This document shows positions 1 to 8,746 of a stretch of DNA of 64,000 bases, in pieces. Made by a program: the position numbers and the translations under genes. The notes under the pieces were generated by a model. The model saw only the letters and a program-made list of their open reading frames with translations. It did no database searches and was not told where the DNA came from. The stretch lies in assembly GCF_003952385.1 (NCBI RefSeq), contig NZ_CP034444.1, forward strand, positions 1,550,001 to 1,614,000. Direction: 5' to 3'. This stretch comes from Mesorhizobium sp. M1D.F.Ca.ET.043.01.1.1 (GTDB taxonomy: Bacteria > Pseudomonadota > Alphaproteobacteria > Rhizobiales > Rhizobiaceae). The number at the start of each line of letters is the position of its first letter. Within the stretch, counting starts at the first letter, position 1.

Positions 1-530
1 GGCTTGACGAAAACGAGCAGCTCCATTCCGAGGGCAATATCTACGGCTTCTGCCCCGGGGAGGCGGCAGGATTCTGTTTGCTGACGACGTTGACCACAGC
101 ACAGAGGTATGGGCTGCGGCCTCTCCTTGAGGTCGTCGGGGCCTCTACAGCAAACGAAGAAAACAGGATCAAGACCGAGACAGTCGTGCTCGGCGAAGGA
201 CTAGGCGCGGCTTTCCGCTTTCTATTCGAAAATGCACCTATCGATCCGGTTGGTCGAATCATTTGCGACATGAACGGCGAACGCTATCGCGGCAATGAAT
301 ACGGCTTCGCTGTGATCCGCAATCCGGGTCGCTTCGAGAATGCGGCGGACTTCGAAACGCCAGCCGATTGTTGGGGCGATGTCGGCGCAGCATCCGGCCC
401 TTTGTTTGTCAGTCTGGTTACCGAGGCGGAAGCGCGCAACTATCAGAACGCGTCTCTTTCCCTGATCTGGGCAGGGTCGGAAAATGGCTCCCGTGCGGCT
501 GTGTTGCTGGGCGGACCGAGGAGAGCCTGA
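1..530 (+). CDS. Partial beta-ketoacyl-synthase-like protein of a T6SS accessory set (3' end only)
   Basis: The reading frame is open from base 3 and runs to a TGA at 528-530, so the gene begins left of the window. The first visible residues contain GFCPGEAAGF, like the Gly-rich stretch in the C-terminal half of ketoacyl synthases and thiolases, and the rest fits the end of that fold. The synthase active-site Cys would lie outside the window. Synthase-like proteins are known to accompany DUF4150 (PAAR-like) genes in T6SS clusters, and that is the arrangement here: the TGA overlaps the ATG of the next gene by one base. I infer an accessory or adaptor role in effector loading rather than lipid synthesis. 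A stand-alone metabolic synthase is possible but the context argues against it. Confidence 0.65.
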   Translation, partial: LDENEQLHSEGNIYGFCPGEAAGFCLLTTLTTAQRYGLRPLLEVVGASTANEENRIKTETVVLGEGLGAAFRFLFENAPIDPVGRIICDMNGERYRGNEYGFAVIRNPGRFENAADFETPADCWGDVGAASGPLFVSLVTEAEARNYQNASLSLIWAGSENGSRAAVLLGGPRRA

Positions 531-1519
531 TGCCCACGCACATTGTCGTCAACAGCCTCGGTCTGACCTACAAGGGAACGATAGGCATTTCGATCGCGAC
601 GATACCCGACGTCTGCAAGACGCCAACCCCTGGCGGTCCGGTGCCGATGCCGTATCCCAATTTCGCAAACCAAGGGACCCTGCAGGACGGAACGACGACC
701 GTTTTTGCCAAGGGCGGCAAGATGATCGCCATCAAGGGCTCGCAGTACGGCATGAGCACCGGCGACGAACCCGGCACCGTCGGCGGCGTGAAGTCTAACG
801 TCTTCAAAAAGGCAACGGACTGGATCACCTATTCGTTCGATGTGAAGATGGATGGCAAGAATGCCTGCCGCCATACCGACAAGAAGTTCCACAACGACAA
901 GAATACAGTGAATTTGGCGGGAGACCTCGACCCGGCTGTCGCTGCGCGCGGAATCCAAAAACTGAAAGACATCCTTTGTGAATGCAACCGTCAGGTGGAC
1001 GCCAAACAGGCACAGCTCAAGGCGTCAAACCAGAAGATGATGAATTGCAAGGCACTCGGAGATGCCAAACACAAATGCTGTGACGACGCCGTAAAAAAGG
1101 TAGGTGGAGAACCGAAGTTTGACCCGGAGAAGGGGTATGATGAGAAGACCGGGAAGCATGACCCAAGCGCGTCTCGCGAATGGCCGCCTGGGATGGAAGC
1201 GAAGGACTATTTCGCGGGCATCTCGGGGAAGATTTTTCCTGATGCCGCCATGCTTAATCCCGACGGGTCGACCAACAGGTTTATAGAATACAAGTTCAGG
1301 TGCCCCGCAGGAACGCCCACTGGAAAGACCAAGGGTGGAAAGAGGAAGAAACCATCGCAGGGGACAGCCGACACTAGCTGGACGCCTGCGAAAAAGAATA
1401 AGAAAGGCAAGATTATCAAACAAGATCAAAGGACTCGGACGATCAAACTTGGAGCAAAGCAGAATCCGAAGGTAAAGAATCCTCCAGAACTTTTGACAAA
1501 CAAGCGCTGTAAGAAGTAG
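530..1519 (+). CDS. PAAR-like DUF4150 protein with C-terminal nuclease-like toxin domain
   Basis: A 329-residue protein starting MPTHIVVNSL at an ATG that overlaps the upstream stop codon. Residues 1-125 match the DUF4150 PAAR-like pattern, including the Pro-rich TPTPGGPVPMPYPNFAN segment and conserved cysteines, which would cap the VgrG spike. After a Cys-rich linker, the C-terminal part has D238, then E253 and K255 in a D-x14-ExK arrangement (FPDAAML to FIEYKF), as in PD-(D/E)XK nucleases, followed by a very Lys-rich tail. I infer a specialised T6SS effector with a DNase or RNase warhead. The exact nuclease family is not assigned. A longer in-frame start at 368 exists but would overlap the upstream gene by 160 bases and adds residues foreign to the family. 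Confidence 0.75.
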   Translation: MPTHIVVNSLGLTYKGTIGISIATIPDVCKTPTPGGPVPMPYPNFANQGTLQDGTTTVFAKGGKMIAIKGSQYGMSTGDEPGTVGGVKSNVFKKATDWITYSFDVKMDGKNACRHTDKKFHNDKNTVNLAGDLDPAVAARGIQKLKDILCECNRQVDAKQAQLKASNQKMMNCKALGDAKHKCCDDAVKKVGGEPKFDPEKGYDEKTGKHDPSASREWPPGMEAKDYFAGISGKIFPDAAMLNPDGSTNRFIEYKFRCPAGTPTGKTKGGKRKKPSQGTADTSWTPAKKNKKGKIIKQDQRTRTIKLGAKQNPKVKNPPELLTNKRCKK

Positions 1520-1528
1520 GCTGAACCA

Positions 1529-2449
1529 ATGAAGAATAGCGACCTCACATTTACCATAGATACGGCAGATGGTGATTACACGATCGTACGTCCTGGTTTG
1601 TCAATTTGCCTGATATACGCTGATACCGCTGACGTGATCGGTCCTGATGTGGCCAAAATTCTTGAGGAGTATATCAAATTTATCCCCGATGGCGCCTTGC
1701 AAACTTACCTGGCTGACAGCGGCATCTGGAAGAAAGCGACTCAACGTACTTTCAACTCTGTATTTTCCAACTTGCTGGACGTTGGGGAAGGAAATTATTC
1801 AGAGTTTCATTTTGGCCAGGAGCCCGCAGGCAATGTCGGCGACTATGGCGCACACTTTAAAGCGGGCCCCCTAGACGATGATTTTTTCGACAGGGAAGCG
1901 AATATCCTTCATCTGGAGTTTCCGATGGAGTTTGCGGAGCCACCAGCTGCAGAGCGGCTTGCCGATTTCTTTGCACGACTTGTCAGCATCCGGGCCCCGG
2001 ATTCCGGCTATTGCGGTTATGCATTCAAGCACCTGTTCATGACATTTACGAACGAGGCACTGGAATTCATCGCACGCAGAGCAATGAGATATACCGGGTT
2101 TGACGTCCCTGAGGATGCGATAAGGATCTGGGCTCGAGGTCGCGTCTACAATGTTTCGTGGTTGACTGTCCTGGGCCCAGACATCCTCGCAGAGTTGGGT
2201 GGAAAGGATCAGGTACGGCAACAGAGAACTAGTGAACTCGCGGTGTTCGATGTAGGGGAGGCTCTGGTCATACGTGCCGCGGACCTGCCGATTGTCGGCG
2301 ACGTCAACCGCGGCGCCACCGACGTGGAGGGCCTGAAAAAGCTAGCCGAAATCACCAAACCTGTGCGGATCGAACTGGAGATGCTCGGACCAGGCGAACT
2401 CGATTTGGCAACACGCTGGCCAAATCGCTTTGATAGGCCAGGGCATTGA
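1529..2449 (+). CDS. DUF3396 / TsiV-type immunity protein
   Basis: A 306-residue soluble protein without signal peptide, nine bases after the toxin gene. It resembles DUF3396 family T6SS immunity proteins: a central region with aromatic and Gly residues (about 115-180) and the typical VYNVSWLTVLG ... LGG ending near 210-225. Members neutralise nuclease-type effectors delivered by T6SS, so placement directly behind a nuclease-like DUF4150 effector fits an effector-immunity pair. Base composition is visibly richer in A and T than in the neighbouring T6SS structural genes, as expected for a cassette acquired separately. The cognate relationship is inferred from position only. Confidence 0.7.
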   Translation: MKNSDLTFTIDTADGDYTIVRPGLSICLIYADTADVIGPDVAKILEEYIKFIPDGALQTYLADSGIWKKATQRTFNSVFSNLLDVGEGNYSEFHFGQEPAGNVGDYGAHFKAGPLDDDFFDREANILHLEFPMEFAEPPAAERLADFFARLVSIRAPDSGYCGYAFKHLFMTFTNEALEFIARRAMRYTGFDVPEDAIRIWARGRVYNVSWLTVLGPDILAELGGKDQVRQQRTSELAVFDVGEALVIRAADLPIVGDVNRGATDVEGLKKLAEITKPVRIELEMLGPGELDLATRWPNRFDRPGH

Positions 2450-2454
2450 ACGGA

Positions 2455-3201
2455 ATGCCGATGAAAAGGCCTTTTGCGTTATCGGCTATGCCGAACAGTC
2501 ACCGAAGCGAGTTGGTGGTCAATCTGGTACTGGCGCGCTCGCCTGACAATCAGGCGCTCACGGGAATTGCGGATATCTGGAGGGCATTTCAGGGCTTGGC
2601 GGAATGTGGAGGATTGTCAGGGGCTATGCACGATCCAGGCTTGGCTCGGGCGCTTGTATGTACGACTGATCTGAAGGAGACAACGGTACGCGCAAGCTTT
2701 CGGGACTTAGTCGTTGATCCGGCCGGCTTGTTCGTGCTGGCAAATATGCTGCATTGGCTTCACGAAAAGATAATCCCGTTGCAGCGTGCAACCATTCTGT
2801 GGCCCGCCAATGAAAGGGTGGTCCGCACCGACGAACCGCAATTTCCCGATCCATGGCCACACTATTCCTTCGAACTTGAGATTGGTGATCTGATCGACGA
2901 CATAGATCTGGAAATTGAACTGATGGCACCACAGCCCAAAGCGATAACGGACCGGGTTGTGGACACGCTTTCTGACTGGCTGCTCGCGACCCATCGGGGA
3001 GGATTCGCCAATGAGATGTTCAAGCCCGCAGAATCCATTGTCTTTCTTGGGCCAGACCTCATGAATATAGAGGCCGATTACGTGGCCTGGTTCATCGAAG
3101 CAATTCGCGCCGACGAGAGCGCGCTCGACAGCCTCTTGAATGTGTTGGAATGGATCCATCAAAATGTGGCGCCAATTCGATCCGTCAGCCTTGGGCCGTA
3201 G
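2455..3201 (+). CDS. Uncharacterised protein downstream of the T6SS immunity gene
   Basis: A 248-residue acidic soluble protein of unknown family. No signal peptide or membrane segment is visible. ATG codons at 2455 and 2461 are both possible starts; a TTG at 2446 would overlap the previous stop codon. The tight spacing indicates one transcription unit with the toxin and its immunity gene. It could be a second immunity protein or an adaptor. There is no recognisable motif, so the role is open. Its composition is as AT-rich as that of the immunity gene, which suggests that the two moved together. Confidence 0.55.
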   Translation: MPMKRPFALSAMPNSHRSELVVNLVLARSPDNQALTGIADIWRAFQGLAECGGLSGAMHDPGLARALVCTTDLKETTVRASFRDLVVDPAGLFVLANMLHWLHEKIIPLQRATILWPANERVVRTDEPQFPDPWPHYSFELEIGDLIDDIDLEIELMAPQPKAITDRVVDTLSDWLLATHRGGFANEMFKPAESIVFLGPDLMNIEADYVAWFIEAIRADESALDSLLNVLEWIHQNVAPIRSVSLGP

Positions 3202-3218
3202 CGGCTCTATCAACCAGC

Positions 3219-4304
3219 CTAGTCAGACAACAACTTTGAAACAGCGCCCCAATCCTTCACTTTGTCCGCGAATGGTACTTTCGCAACATCGTCGCCAAAG
3301 TGATCCTGGAAGGCTCTGCCAACCTGACTTGGTTCGCTGGTAAACAAATCTGCTCCGCGTGCCTCCGGGAAGAGTTCCAGAAATGCCGCACCGGCCGCAG
3401 GCGCCAGCGCCGGATTGCGCATCTGGTGGATCAGCCAGTGAAGGAGGGTCCGATCGCCCAGCATGCCGGCACCGCGCACCGCCAAAGGTGCGGTTTTAGG
3501 TGATTTTAGCAATCGACCCATCCATGAGCGCACGTCCTCGCCAGGCGCGGCCTTGACCGCCGCGCGCAGCGCTGTCATGGCATCGGGGCCGCCCCCGACC
3601 GCCACCTTTCGCAATTCGGGGCTGGCAAGGTCGCCCGAACCGAGTTCAACCAACGCCCACGCGGCCCACAATCGCGGCTGCTCTTCGGCATCCTCCAGAG
3701 CAGTCTGCAATTCCTTGCCAAGGTCGGCTCGTTTCATTTTGCCGGCAAGGTGCAAGCTGATGGCGCGCACGCGCGCATCCTGATCGCGGACAAGTCGCGC
3801 CAGCAGTTGCTTCGGGTCGACGCCGTGTCTGAGGCAGGCCGACACGCCGAGGAACCGCTTGAACGCGTCTTGCGCACCAATCCAGCCCCGCACCAGCGGG
3901 GCGATCGATTCCGGCTTGTGCCATTCAAGCGCGCCGACCAGCCCACGTGCTTCGTCCTTGCTTTGTCGACCCAGTTCCACCGCCTCGACTACACGATGGC
4001 CGTCGCCTTGCTCGATCGCCATCCACGCATAGATGAACAGTTCCCCCTTTTCTGGGAAATCCTCATGTAAAGCGACGACGAACGGCCAGGCGGCCGGACC
4101 TGCGATGCGCAAACCATCTAGGTTGGCCTCCAAACGTCGGTCGACGCCGGCAACGACATGAACGTCTGGCGGATCGTCCAGCATTAGCGTATCGCGCTGC
4201 GCCCAGAAGAACGCGGCTTGCTCTGCGTGCTGCCTGACGACGTCCGGAACGATTGACCTCCCCAGAGCGCTTCCCGATTTTTGTTTCTGGGTTGCGGCCG
4301 ACAT
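3219..4304 (-). CDS. TIGR02270 family T6SS-associated HEAT-repeat protein
   Basis: A 361-residue protein chosen to start at MSAATQKQKS, because its ATG overlaps the TGA of the upstream DUF6484 gene. The sequence is a chain of short helical pairs in the middle and end, such as RVRAISLHLAGKM and RLWAAWALVELGSG, typical of HEAT-like repeats. It matches what is known of TIGR02270 proteins, which are encoded next to VgrG and DUF6484 genes in T6SS loci. The function is unknown; a scaffold or adaptor role in loading effectors on VgrG is plausible. It is third in the leftward unit vgrG-DUF6484-TIGR02270 and converges on the toxin-immunity unit, with 17 bases between the two 3' ends. Confidence 0.75.
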   Translation of the reverse strand: MSAATQKQKSGSALGRSIVPDVVRQHAEQAAFFWAQRDTLMLDDPPDVHVVAGVDRRLEANLDGLRIAGPAAWPFVVALHEDFPEKGELFIYAWMAIEQGDGHRVVEAVELGRQSKDEARGLVGALEWHKPESIAPLVRGWIGAQDAFKRFLGVSACLRHGVDPKQLLARLVRDQDARVRAISLHLAGKMKRADLGKELQTALEDAEEQPRLWAAWALVELGSGDLASPELRKVAVGGGPDAMTALRAAVKAAPGEDVRSWMGRLLKSPKTAPLAVRGAGMLGDRTLLHWLIHQMRNPALAPAAGAAFLELFPEARGADLFTSEPSQVGRAFQDHFGDDVAKVPFADKVKDWGAVSKLLSD

Positions 4305-4732
4305 CAGTTGAGATCGATCGAGCCACCACGGATGCGATTGGCTGCGCTCGCCTGGCTGGTCACATAGGTGCCACGAATGGTAATTCGACCATCCTTTTCC
4401 ATAAGGATCGTCGCCAGGCCACAACGCAGTTCGATCCGCTCTTCGCCTATGATGCGAACGCGCTCTCCGTCACGAATGATCTCCGGCGCGGTGATCTTGC
4501 GAACTGGGTCGACAATGCGTCCGACAATCAGTGGTCTCATGGGATCGCCCTCCTGAAACAACAAAGCTACCTCTGAGCCGACCATATCGGATGTCAATTC
4601 GGTCAAGCTGCGTGCCGGCAAAGCGGTCGCTTCCGGATTGCCGGGAAAGACCACAAGCGGCGAAGCGGCGTCATCGAAACCGAGAAAGATGCCAATCACC
4701 ACACCGTCAATGCGTTCGCGAACGTCGCTCAT
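4304..4732 (-). CDS. DUF6484 domain T6SS accessory protein
   Basis: A 142-residue protein between vgrG and the TIGR02270 gene. The first half, with FLGFDDAASPLVVFPGNP and VALLFQEGDPMRPLIVGRI, has the beta-rich OB-like pattern of DUF6484. The end (ILMEKDGRITIRGTYVTS) resembles the beta-helix tail of VgrG proteins, so it may sit on or near the spike. It starts nine bases after the vgrG stop and its own stop overlaps the next start, so translation is probably coupled. Family members are known only from T6SS context and have no defined activity. Confidence 0.75.
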   Translation of the reverse strand: MSDVRERIDGVVIGIFLGFDDAASPLVVFPGNPEATALPARSLTELTSDMVGSEVALLFQEGDPMRPLIVGRIVDPVRKITAPEIIRDGERVRIIGEERIELRCGLATILMEKDGRITIRGTYVTSQASAANRIRGGSIDLN

Positions 4733-4741
4733 GGCTGCACC

Positions 4742-7069
4742 TCAATTCTCGCTGATCTTCGAGCCCTTCATCGTGATGTCGCTGGAAGCCTTAATGTTGA
4801 TCTTGCCCGATCCATTCACTGAAATGTCCTTGCCCTCAATACCGATCGTGCCATCTTTCTTCATCATGATTTTGGCCGAACCGCACTTAATCAGGATCTC
4901 GTCGCCTACATCAATCACCAGTTGCTTGGTTACCGAAATCGCACTGTTCTTGTCGACGTTGATTGAACTGTCTTTGGCAACACTTAGCGAATGAGCACCT
5001 CCGACAGTCGTGGAATCGTCCGCCGCGATACTTGCGCTGCGCGCCGCGCCAACGTTGAAACTCTGGGCACTGCCGACCGTCACGCTCTGATCCGCGCCAA
5101 CATTGACGGTTTGCGCCGCCCCGATGTTCCAGCTATCTGCCGCCCCGATATCATGGCTCTGATTGGTGCCCACGCTGACCGATCGGGTTATACCGATGGT
5201 GTTCGTCTGCGAAGCGCCTACCGTTCGCGCTTCAGCCGCCCCCACCGTATCGACGCGCGCGACACCGACCGTAACCGTCTGGTTGAGCCCAACCGTCTGC
5301 GAATGGTTGGCGTCGATATTCTCCGTCGAATTCGCCACGACGTGGATGGTCTCGTTGGCCATCACCGTCAGCGAACGGTCCGCGCCCACCGTCTCGGTAT
5401 CGTTGCTGCCGATATTCGTCGTCTGGTCGACACCCACCTTGACCGTCTTGTTGTTGCCGACGTCCTCGTCGAGGTTGTGGCCCACCGAATGCTTGGCGTC
5501 GTGGTCGATGCGGTCGGACTGGTCGTGCTGCACGGTCTTGTTGCGGTCGTGCTTGATCAGCAGGTGGTGGTCCTTCTGGGCCTGGAAATTGACCAGCTCG
5601 GAGCCGGCCTTGTCCTCGAACATCAGCTCGTTGTAACCGCCGCCGCCCTTCGAGGAATTTGACTTCCAGCCGGATTGCGTGGCGTTGCCCGGCAGCCCGT
5701 AGGGCGGCATCTCGGCGGCGTTGTAAACGCGGCCGGTGATGATCGGCAGGTCGGGGTCGCCCTCGATGAAATCGACGATGACCTCCTGGCCGATGCGCGG
5801 GATCTGGATGAAGCCCCAGCCGCTGCCGGCCCAGGTCTGCGACACGCGCACGAAGCAGGAAGAATTCTGGTCCTTCTTGCCCAGGCGGTCCCAATGGAAC
5901 TGCACCTTCACCCGCGCATATTTGTCGGTGAAGATCTCTTCGCCGGAAGGACCGACCACCGTCGCTGTCTGCGGCCCGCGCATGATCGGCCGCGGCGTCA
6001 TGCGCGGCGGCCGATAGGGCAATTTGGTGGGTGCCACGCCGAGCACCACCTTGAAGTTCTCGCTGTGGGCCTCGTTCTGGGTCCGGTAGCCGGGGTCGAA
6101 CAGCCGGTATTCTGCGCTGACCACCAGATAGTCCTGGTTCTGGTCGTCGCGCGGAAAACTTTCCAGCTTGAACTTGCAGCCGGAGAAGAGCCCGCGCACG
6201 GTGCCCACCGCGGTGCTGCGCTGATGCACCGCCTGAAGCTCCTCGCGGCGGATCCCGGCAATCGTGTCGCCGCGCCCGACATCGAGATGCGCTCCGGGCT
6301 GGCGGTAATTCTCGCCGGAGGCTTCCTTATGGCTAAACGGCTGGGCCGACTTCGCCATCAGGTCGGCGCCGGGCTTCTCGAAATCATAGTCGGTGTGGGC
6401 ATAGGCGCCCGGCCGCACCGAACTGCCTGGAATCCATTCGGTGATGTATTCGACGTCGCGCCGCGAGCCCTGCCCCTCGAAATTGTAAAGCACCTTCTCG
6501 TAGCCAGGTGCTGCCTTCAGCTTGCTCATCGCGTCGCAGAGGACCAGCGTATGCTTGCCCTCGTCATGCTCGAAGAAATAGAAAATGCCCTCGTGCTCCA
6601 TCAGCCGCTGCACGAAGTCCAGATCGCTCTCGTCATACTGCACGCAATATTCGCGCTGAGGATAAGACCCCTGCAGCCGCTTTTCGAATTTCGCGATGCC
6701 GTATTTCGAGAAGATTTTCTCGACGATCTCGACCGCCGTCATGTTCTGGAAGATGCGGCAATCGGTGGTGTTGCCGAGGAACCAGAGCCACGGCCTGACG
6801 ACGGCCTCGTAAAAGGCCAGCCGGTCCTCGATGCGGGTCAGCTTGAAATCCGACACGAGGCCGCTGAACCAGCGTTTCGGATCGGATTCACCCTCGACCG
6901 AGACGACGCCACCCAGCATCTTCAGCGGATCGACGTCATGGCTCTTCGAGACGAAGCCGACGGTATAGGCGAAACAACGGCTGATCTCATCGCGGCCGAT
7001 GAGATGGGTGAAGGTCAGCACATCGCCGCCAACCGGCGTCTGCACAACCGTGGCACGTTCGTTCGGCAT
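4742..7069 (-). CDS. vgrG: VgrG (TssI), T6SS spike protein
   Basis: A 775-residue VgrG that forms the trimeric puncturing tip of the T6SS tube. The gp27-like part covers about residues 1-370 (LTFTHLIGRDEISRCF; FEHDEGKHTLVLCD). The gp5-like OB fold follows (VKVQFHWDRLG, SCFVRVSQTWAGSGWG, GQEVIVDFIEGDPDLP). Residues about 513-691 are short repeats of the form VGxxxSxxVG, which build the triple-stranded beta-helix needle. The tail (ILIKCGSAKIMMKKDGTIGIEG) ends without an extra toxin domain, so effectors must be loaded through partners such as the PAAR-like gene at 530. A strong ribosome site (AGGAGGG in the sense strand, bases 7078-7084) precedes the ATG. Confidence 0.95.
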   Translation of the reverse strand: MPNERATVVQTPVGGDVLTFTHLIGRDEISRCFAYTVGFVSKSHDVDPLKMLGGVVSVEGESDPKRWFSGLVSDFKLTRIEDRLAFYEAVVRPWLWFLGNTTDCRIFQNMTAVEIVEKIFSKYGIAKFEKRLQGSYPQREYCVQYDESDLDFVQRLMEHEGIFYFFEHDEGKHTLVLCDAMSKLKAAPGYEKVLYNFEGQGSRRDVEYITEWIPGSSVRPGAYAHTDYDFEKPGADLMAKSAQPFSHKEASGENYRQPGAHLDVGRGDTIAGIRREELQAVHQRSTAVGTVRGLFSGCKFKLESFPRDDQNQDYLVVSAEYRLFDPGYRTQNEAHSENFKVVLGVAPTKLPYRPPRMTPRPIMRGPQTATVVGPSGEEIFTDKYARVKVQFHWDRLGKKDQNSSCFVRVSQTWAGSGWGFIQIPRIGQEVIVDFIEGDPDLPIITGRVYNAAEMPPYGLPGNATQSGWKSNSSKGGGGYNELMFEDKAGSELVNFQAQKDHHLLIKHDRNKTVQHDQSDRIDHDAKHSVGHNLDEDVGNNKTVKVGVDQTTNIGSNDTETVGADRSLTVMANETIHVVANSTENIDANHSQTVGLNQTVTVGVARVDTVGAAEARTVGASQTNTIGITRSVSVGTNQSHDIGAADSWNIGAAQTVNVGADQSVTVGSAQSFNVGAARSASIAADDSTTVGGAHSLSVAKDSSINVDKNSAISVTKQLVIDVGDEILIKCGSAKIMMKKDGTIGIEGKDISVNGSGKINIKASSDITMKGSKISEN

Positions 7070-7377
7070 GGGTCGTGCCCCTCCTGGACGCGGCCGCCAG
7101 TGTGATGGATCGAAGCCCCCGCTCTGTAAACTGCATCACGTTCGGGACGTTTTCGAATTCACCGCACCGGACGATCCAGCCTAGCACATGTTTGGTGCCC
7201 GCCAAACAACAGCGACGGCTAAACCGCGCCCGTGCGCCGGTGTGAAACGCTCCTCTCCCGCCGCTCCCGCAAGCTGCTAGAATGCTGGAGCAATTCCCAG
7301 GAAAGGCGCATTGCGGTTCTCTGCCCGGAATTGCGTGAAAACAAGTATCTGTTTACCAAGTTCGGCGACACTTGCGG
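7070..7377. other. Divergent intergenic region between vgrG and the FHA gene
   Basis: This gap of about 300 bases separates the leftward vgrG unit from the rightward FHA-tssL-tssM series and must hold both promoters. Apart from the vgrG ribosome-binding site at 7078-7084, no convincing -35/-10 pair, enhancer-binding (sigma-54) site or strong palindrome was found by eye. Confidence 0.4.
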
Positions 7378-8460
7378 ATGTTCATCTCTCTCCAGGTCAG
7401 CAATGTCGACAGGCTGCCCGCCGGCAGCGCGACGAGCTACGCCGCGCGCGACCGCAGCTTCGAGATCGGCCGCGAGAATTGCGACTGGACGCTCGCCGAT
7501 CCGCAAAAATTCATCTCGGGGCGGCACTGCGAGGTCCGCTACCATGCGGGCGCCTTCTGGCTCTACGACGTCTCGCGCAACGGAACCTTCGTCAACGGCT
7601 CCAGCCAGCGCATGGCCGGTCCGCACCGGCTGGCGCAGGGCGACCGCGTGCTGATCGGCCGCTATGTCATTGCGGTGTCGATCGACGAAGAACGACCAGC
7701 GACCGGCCATCCGCAAACCCGGGCCGGGTCGACGCAACGCGAGTTGCCGCCGTCGACCGGCAGGCCTCTCGAATTGGGCAACGAGCCGTTTTTCAGTCCG
7801 ACGGAGCAGCGTGCCGGACAGGGGCCGCCGGTCTCGACGTCCTCGGCGCTGCAGCAGCCGGCCGCGGCCGCGTCGGCCGGCCGAGCCGCGGACGCCGACA
7901 CGCTGTTGCGGGATCTCGCGAAGGCGGCCGGCATGTCGCCTGAGCTGCTTCAATCGCGCGATCCGCATGACGTGGCCGCCGAGATCGGCATTGTGCTCAG
8001 AACCACGATCGAGCAATTGTCACTGCTGCTCAAGGCGCGCGCCGCGGCCAAGGTGCTGGCCAAAAGCGCGAACCGCACGATGATCGGCGCCGAAAACAAC
8101 AACCCGTTGAAATTCGTTCCGGGCACCGACGACATACTGGAGATCATGTTCGCGAAACGCCGAGCCGGCTATCTCGACGCCGCACATAGCGTCGAGGACG
8201 CTTTCCGGGATCTCAAGACGCACGAACTGGCCACTTACGCGGCCATGCAGACCGCGCTCTCCAGGCTGCTCGACGACCTGTCGCCCGAGGCCGTCGCCAG
8301 GAAACTGCCGCCGGCCTCCTTCTCATCCAAGAAGAGCCAGGCGTGGGATGCCCTCGTCGCCACCTGGCGGACGATGGAGGAGAAGCACGAAAACGGCATG
8401 CTCGACGTCTTCCTGGCCTATTTCAGCGAAGCCTACGCCAAGGCCAGCAAGCAGAAATAG
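7378..8460 (+). CDS. FHA-domain T6SS regulatory protein (Fha/TagH type)
   Basis: A 360-residue protein with an N-terminal forkhead-associated domain at about residues 20-95: GREN, then SGRHCEV, then NGTFVNG, the phosphothreonine-binding loops. A Pro/Ala-rich linker follows, and then a helical C-terminal region (about 190-360) like the TagH-type tail. In T6SS systems with PpkA and PppA, the phosphorylated FHA protein promotes assembly of the apparatus. Kinase and phosphatase genes lie about 5.5-9 kb downstream on the same strand, so the full threonine-phosphorylation switch is present. The ATG at 7378 is preferred; a TTG six bases upstream is also possible. Confidence 0.85.
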   Translation: MFISLQVSNVDRLPAGSATSYAARDRSFEIGRENCDWTLADPQKFISGRHCEVRYHAGAFWLYDVSRNGTFVNGSSQRMAGPHRLAQGDRVLIGRYVIAVSIDEERPATGHPQTRAGSTQRELPPSTGRPLELGNEPFFSPTEQRAGQGPPVSTSSALQQPAAAASAGRAADADTLLRDLAKAAGMSPELLQSRDPHDVAAEIGIVLRTTIEQLSLLLKARAAAKVLAKSANRTMIGAENNNPLKFVPGTDDILEIMFAKRRAGYLDAAHSVEDAFRDLKTHELATYAAMQTALSRLLDDLSPEAVARKLPPASFSSKKSQAWDALVATWRTMEEKHENGMLDVFLAYFSEAYAKASKQK

Positions 8461-8746
8461 CCAACCAGGCCAGCCGAGCACGGCGCTATGTGACGGGTCT
8501 CACAGAAGAACCCGACGCTTTGATCATCCTTCTTCCGTTTTCAATCAGCTGCCGATTTTATTTATGTGCTTGGCCGATTAGGATGCGCATGGAAGCTTGC
8601 CTGGCGGGCAAAGCGGCGTGGCTTGGGGCGTGTGCAGCAATGTCATGTTTCGGCAAGATGAGCCTTTCCATCCGGCCCGCCGCCCGATCCTGGCATGAAA
8701 AGCGCGAACCCGCTCCCCGCCGCTGCGTCTCGACGGTGGGCCGCCG
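8461..8746. other. Gap between FHA gene and tssL
   Basis: The gap holds no convincing gene. Short plus-strand frames cross it but lack good starts or family resemblance. An AT-rich patch near 8550-8580 could be a secondary promoter for tssL-tssM, but no clear hexamer pair stands out. Confidence 0.3.

Noticed and set aside
4995..5530. Regularly spaced short repeats that might look like a CRISPR array
   Set aside because: They are diverged coding repeats of the VgrG beta-helix, with no constant direct repeat or unique spacers.
5675..7105. Plus-strand open frame of 476 codons opposite vgrG
   Set aside because: vgrG on the other strand is unambiguous; this frame is rich in Arg, Ala and His without motifs.
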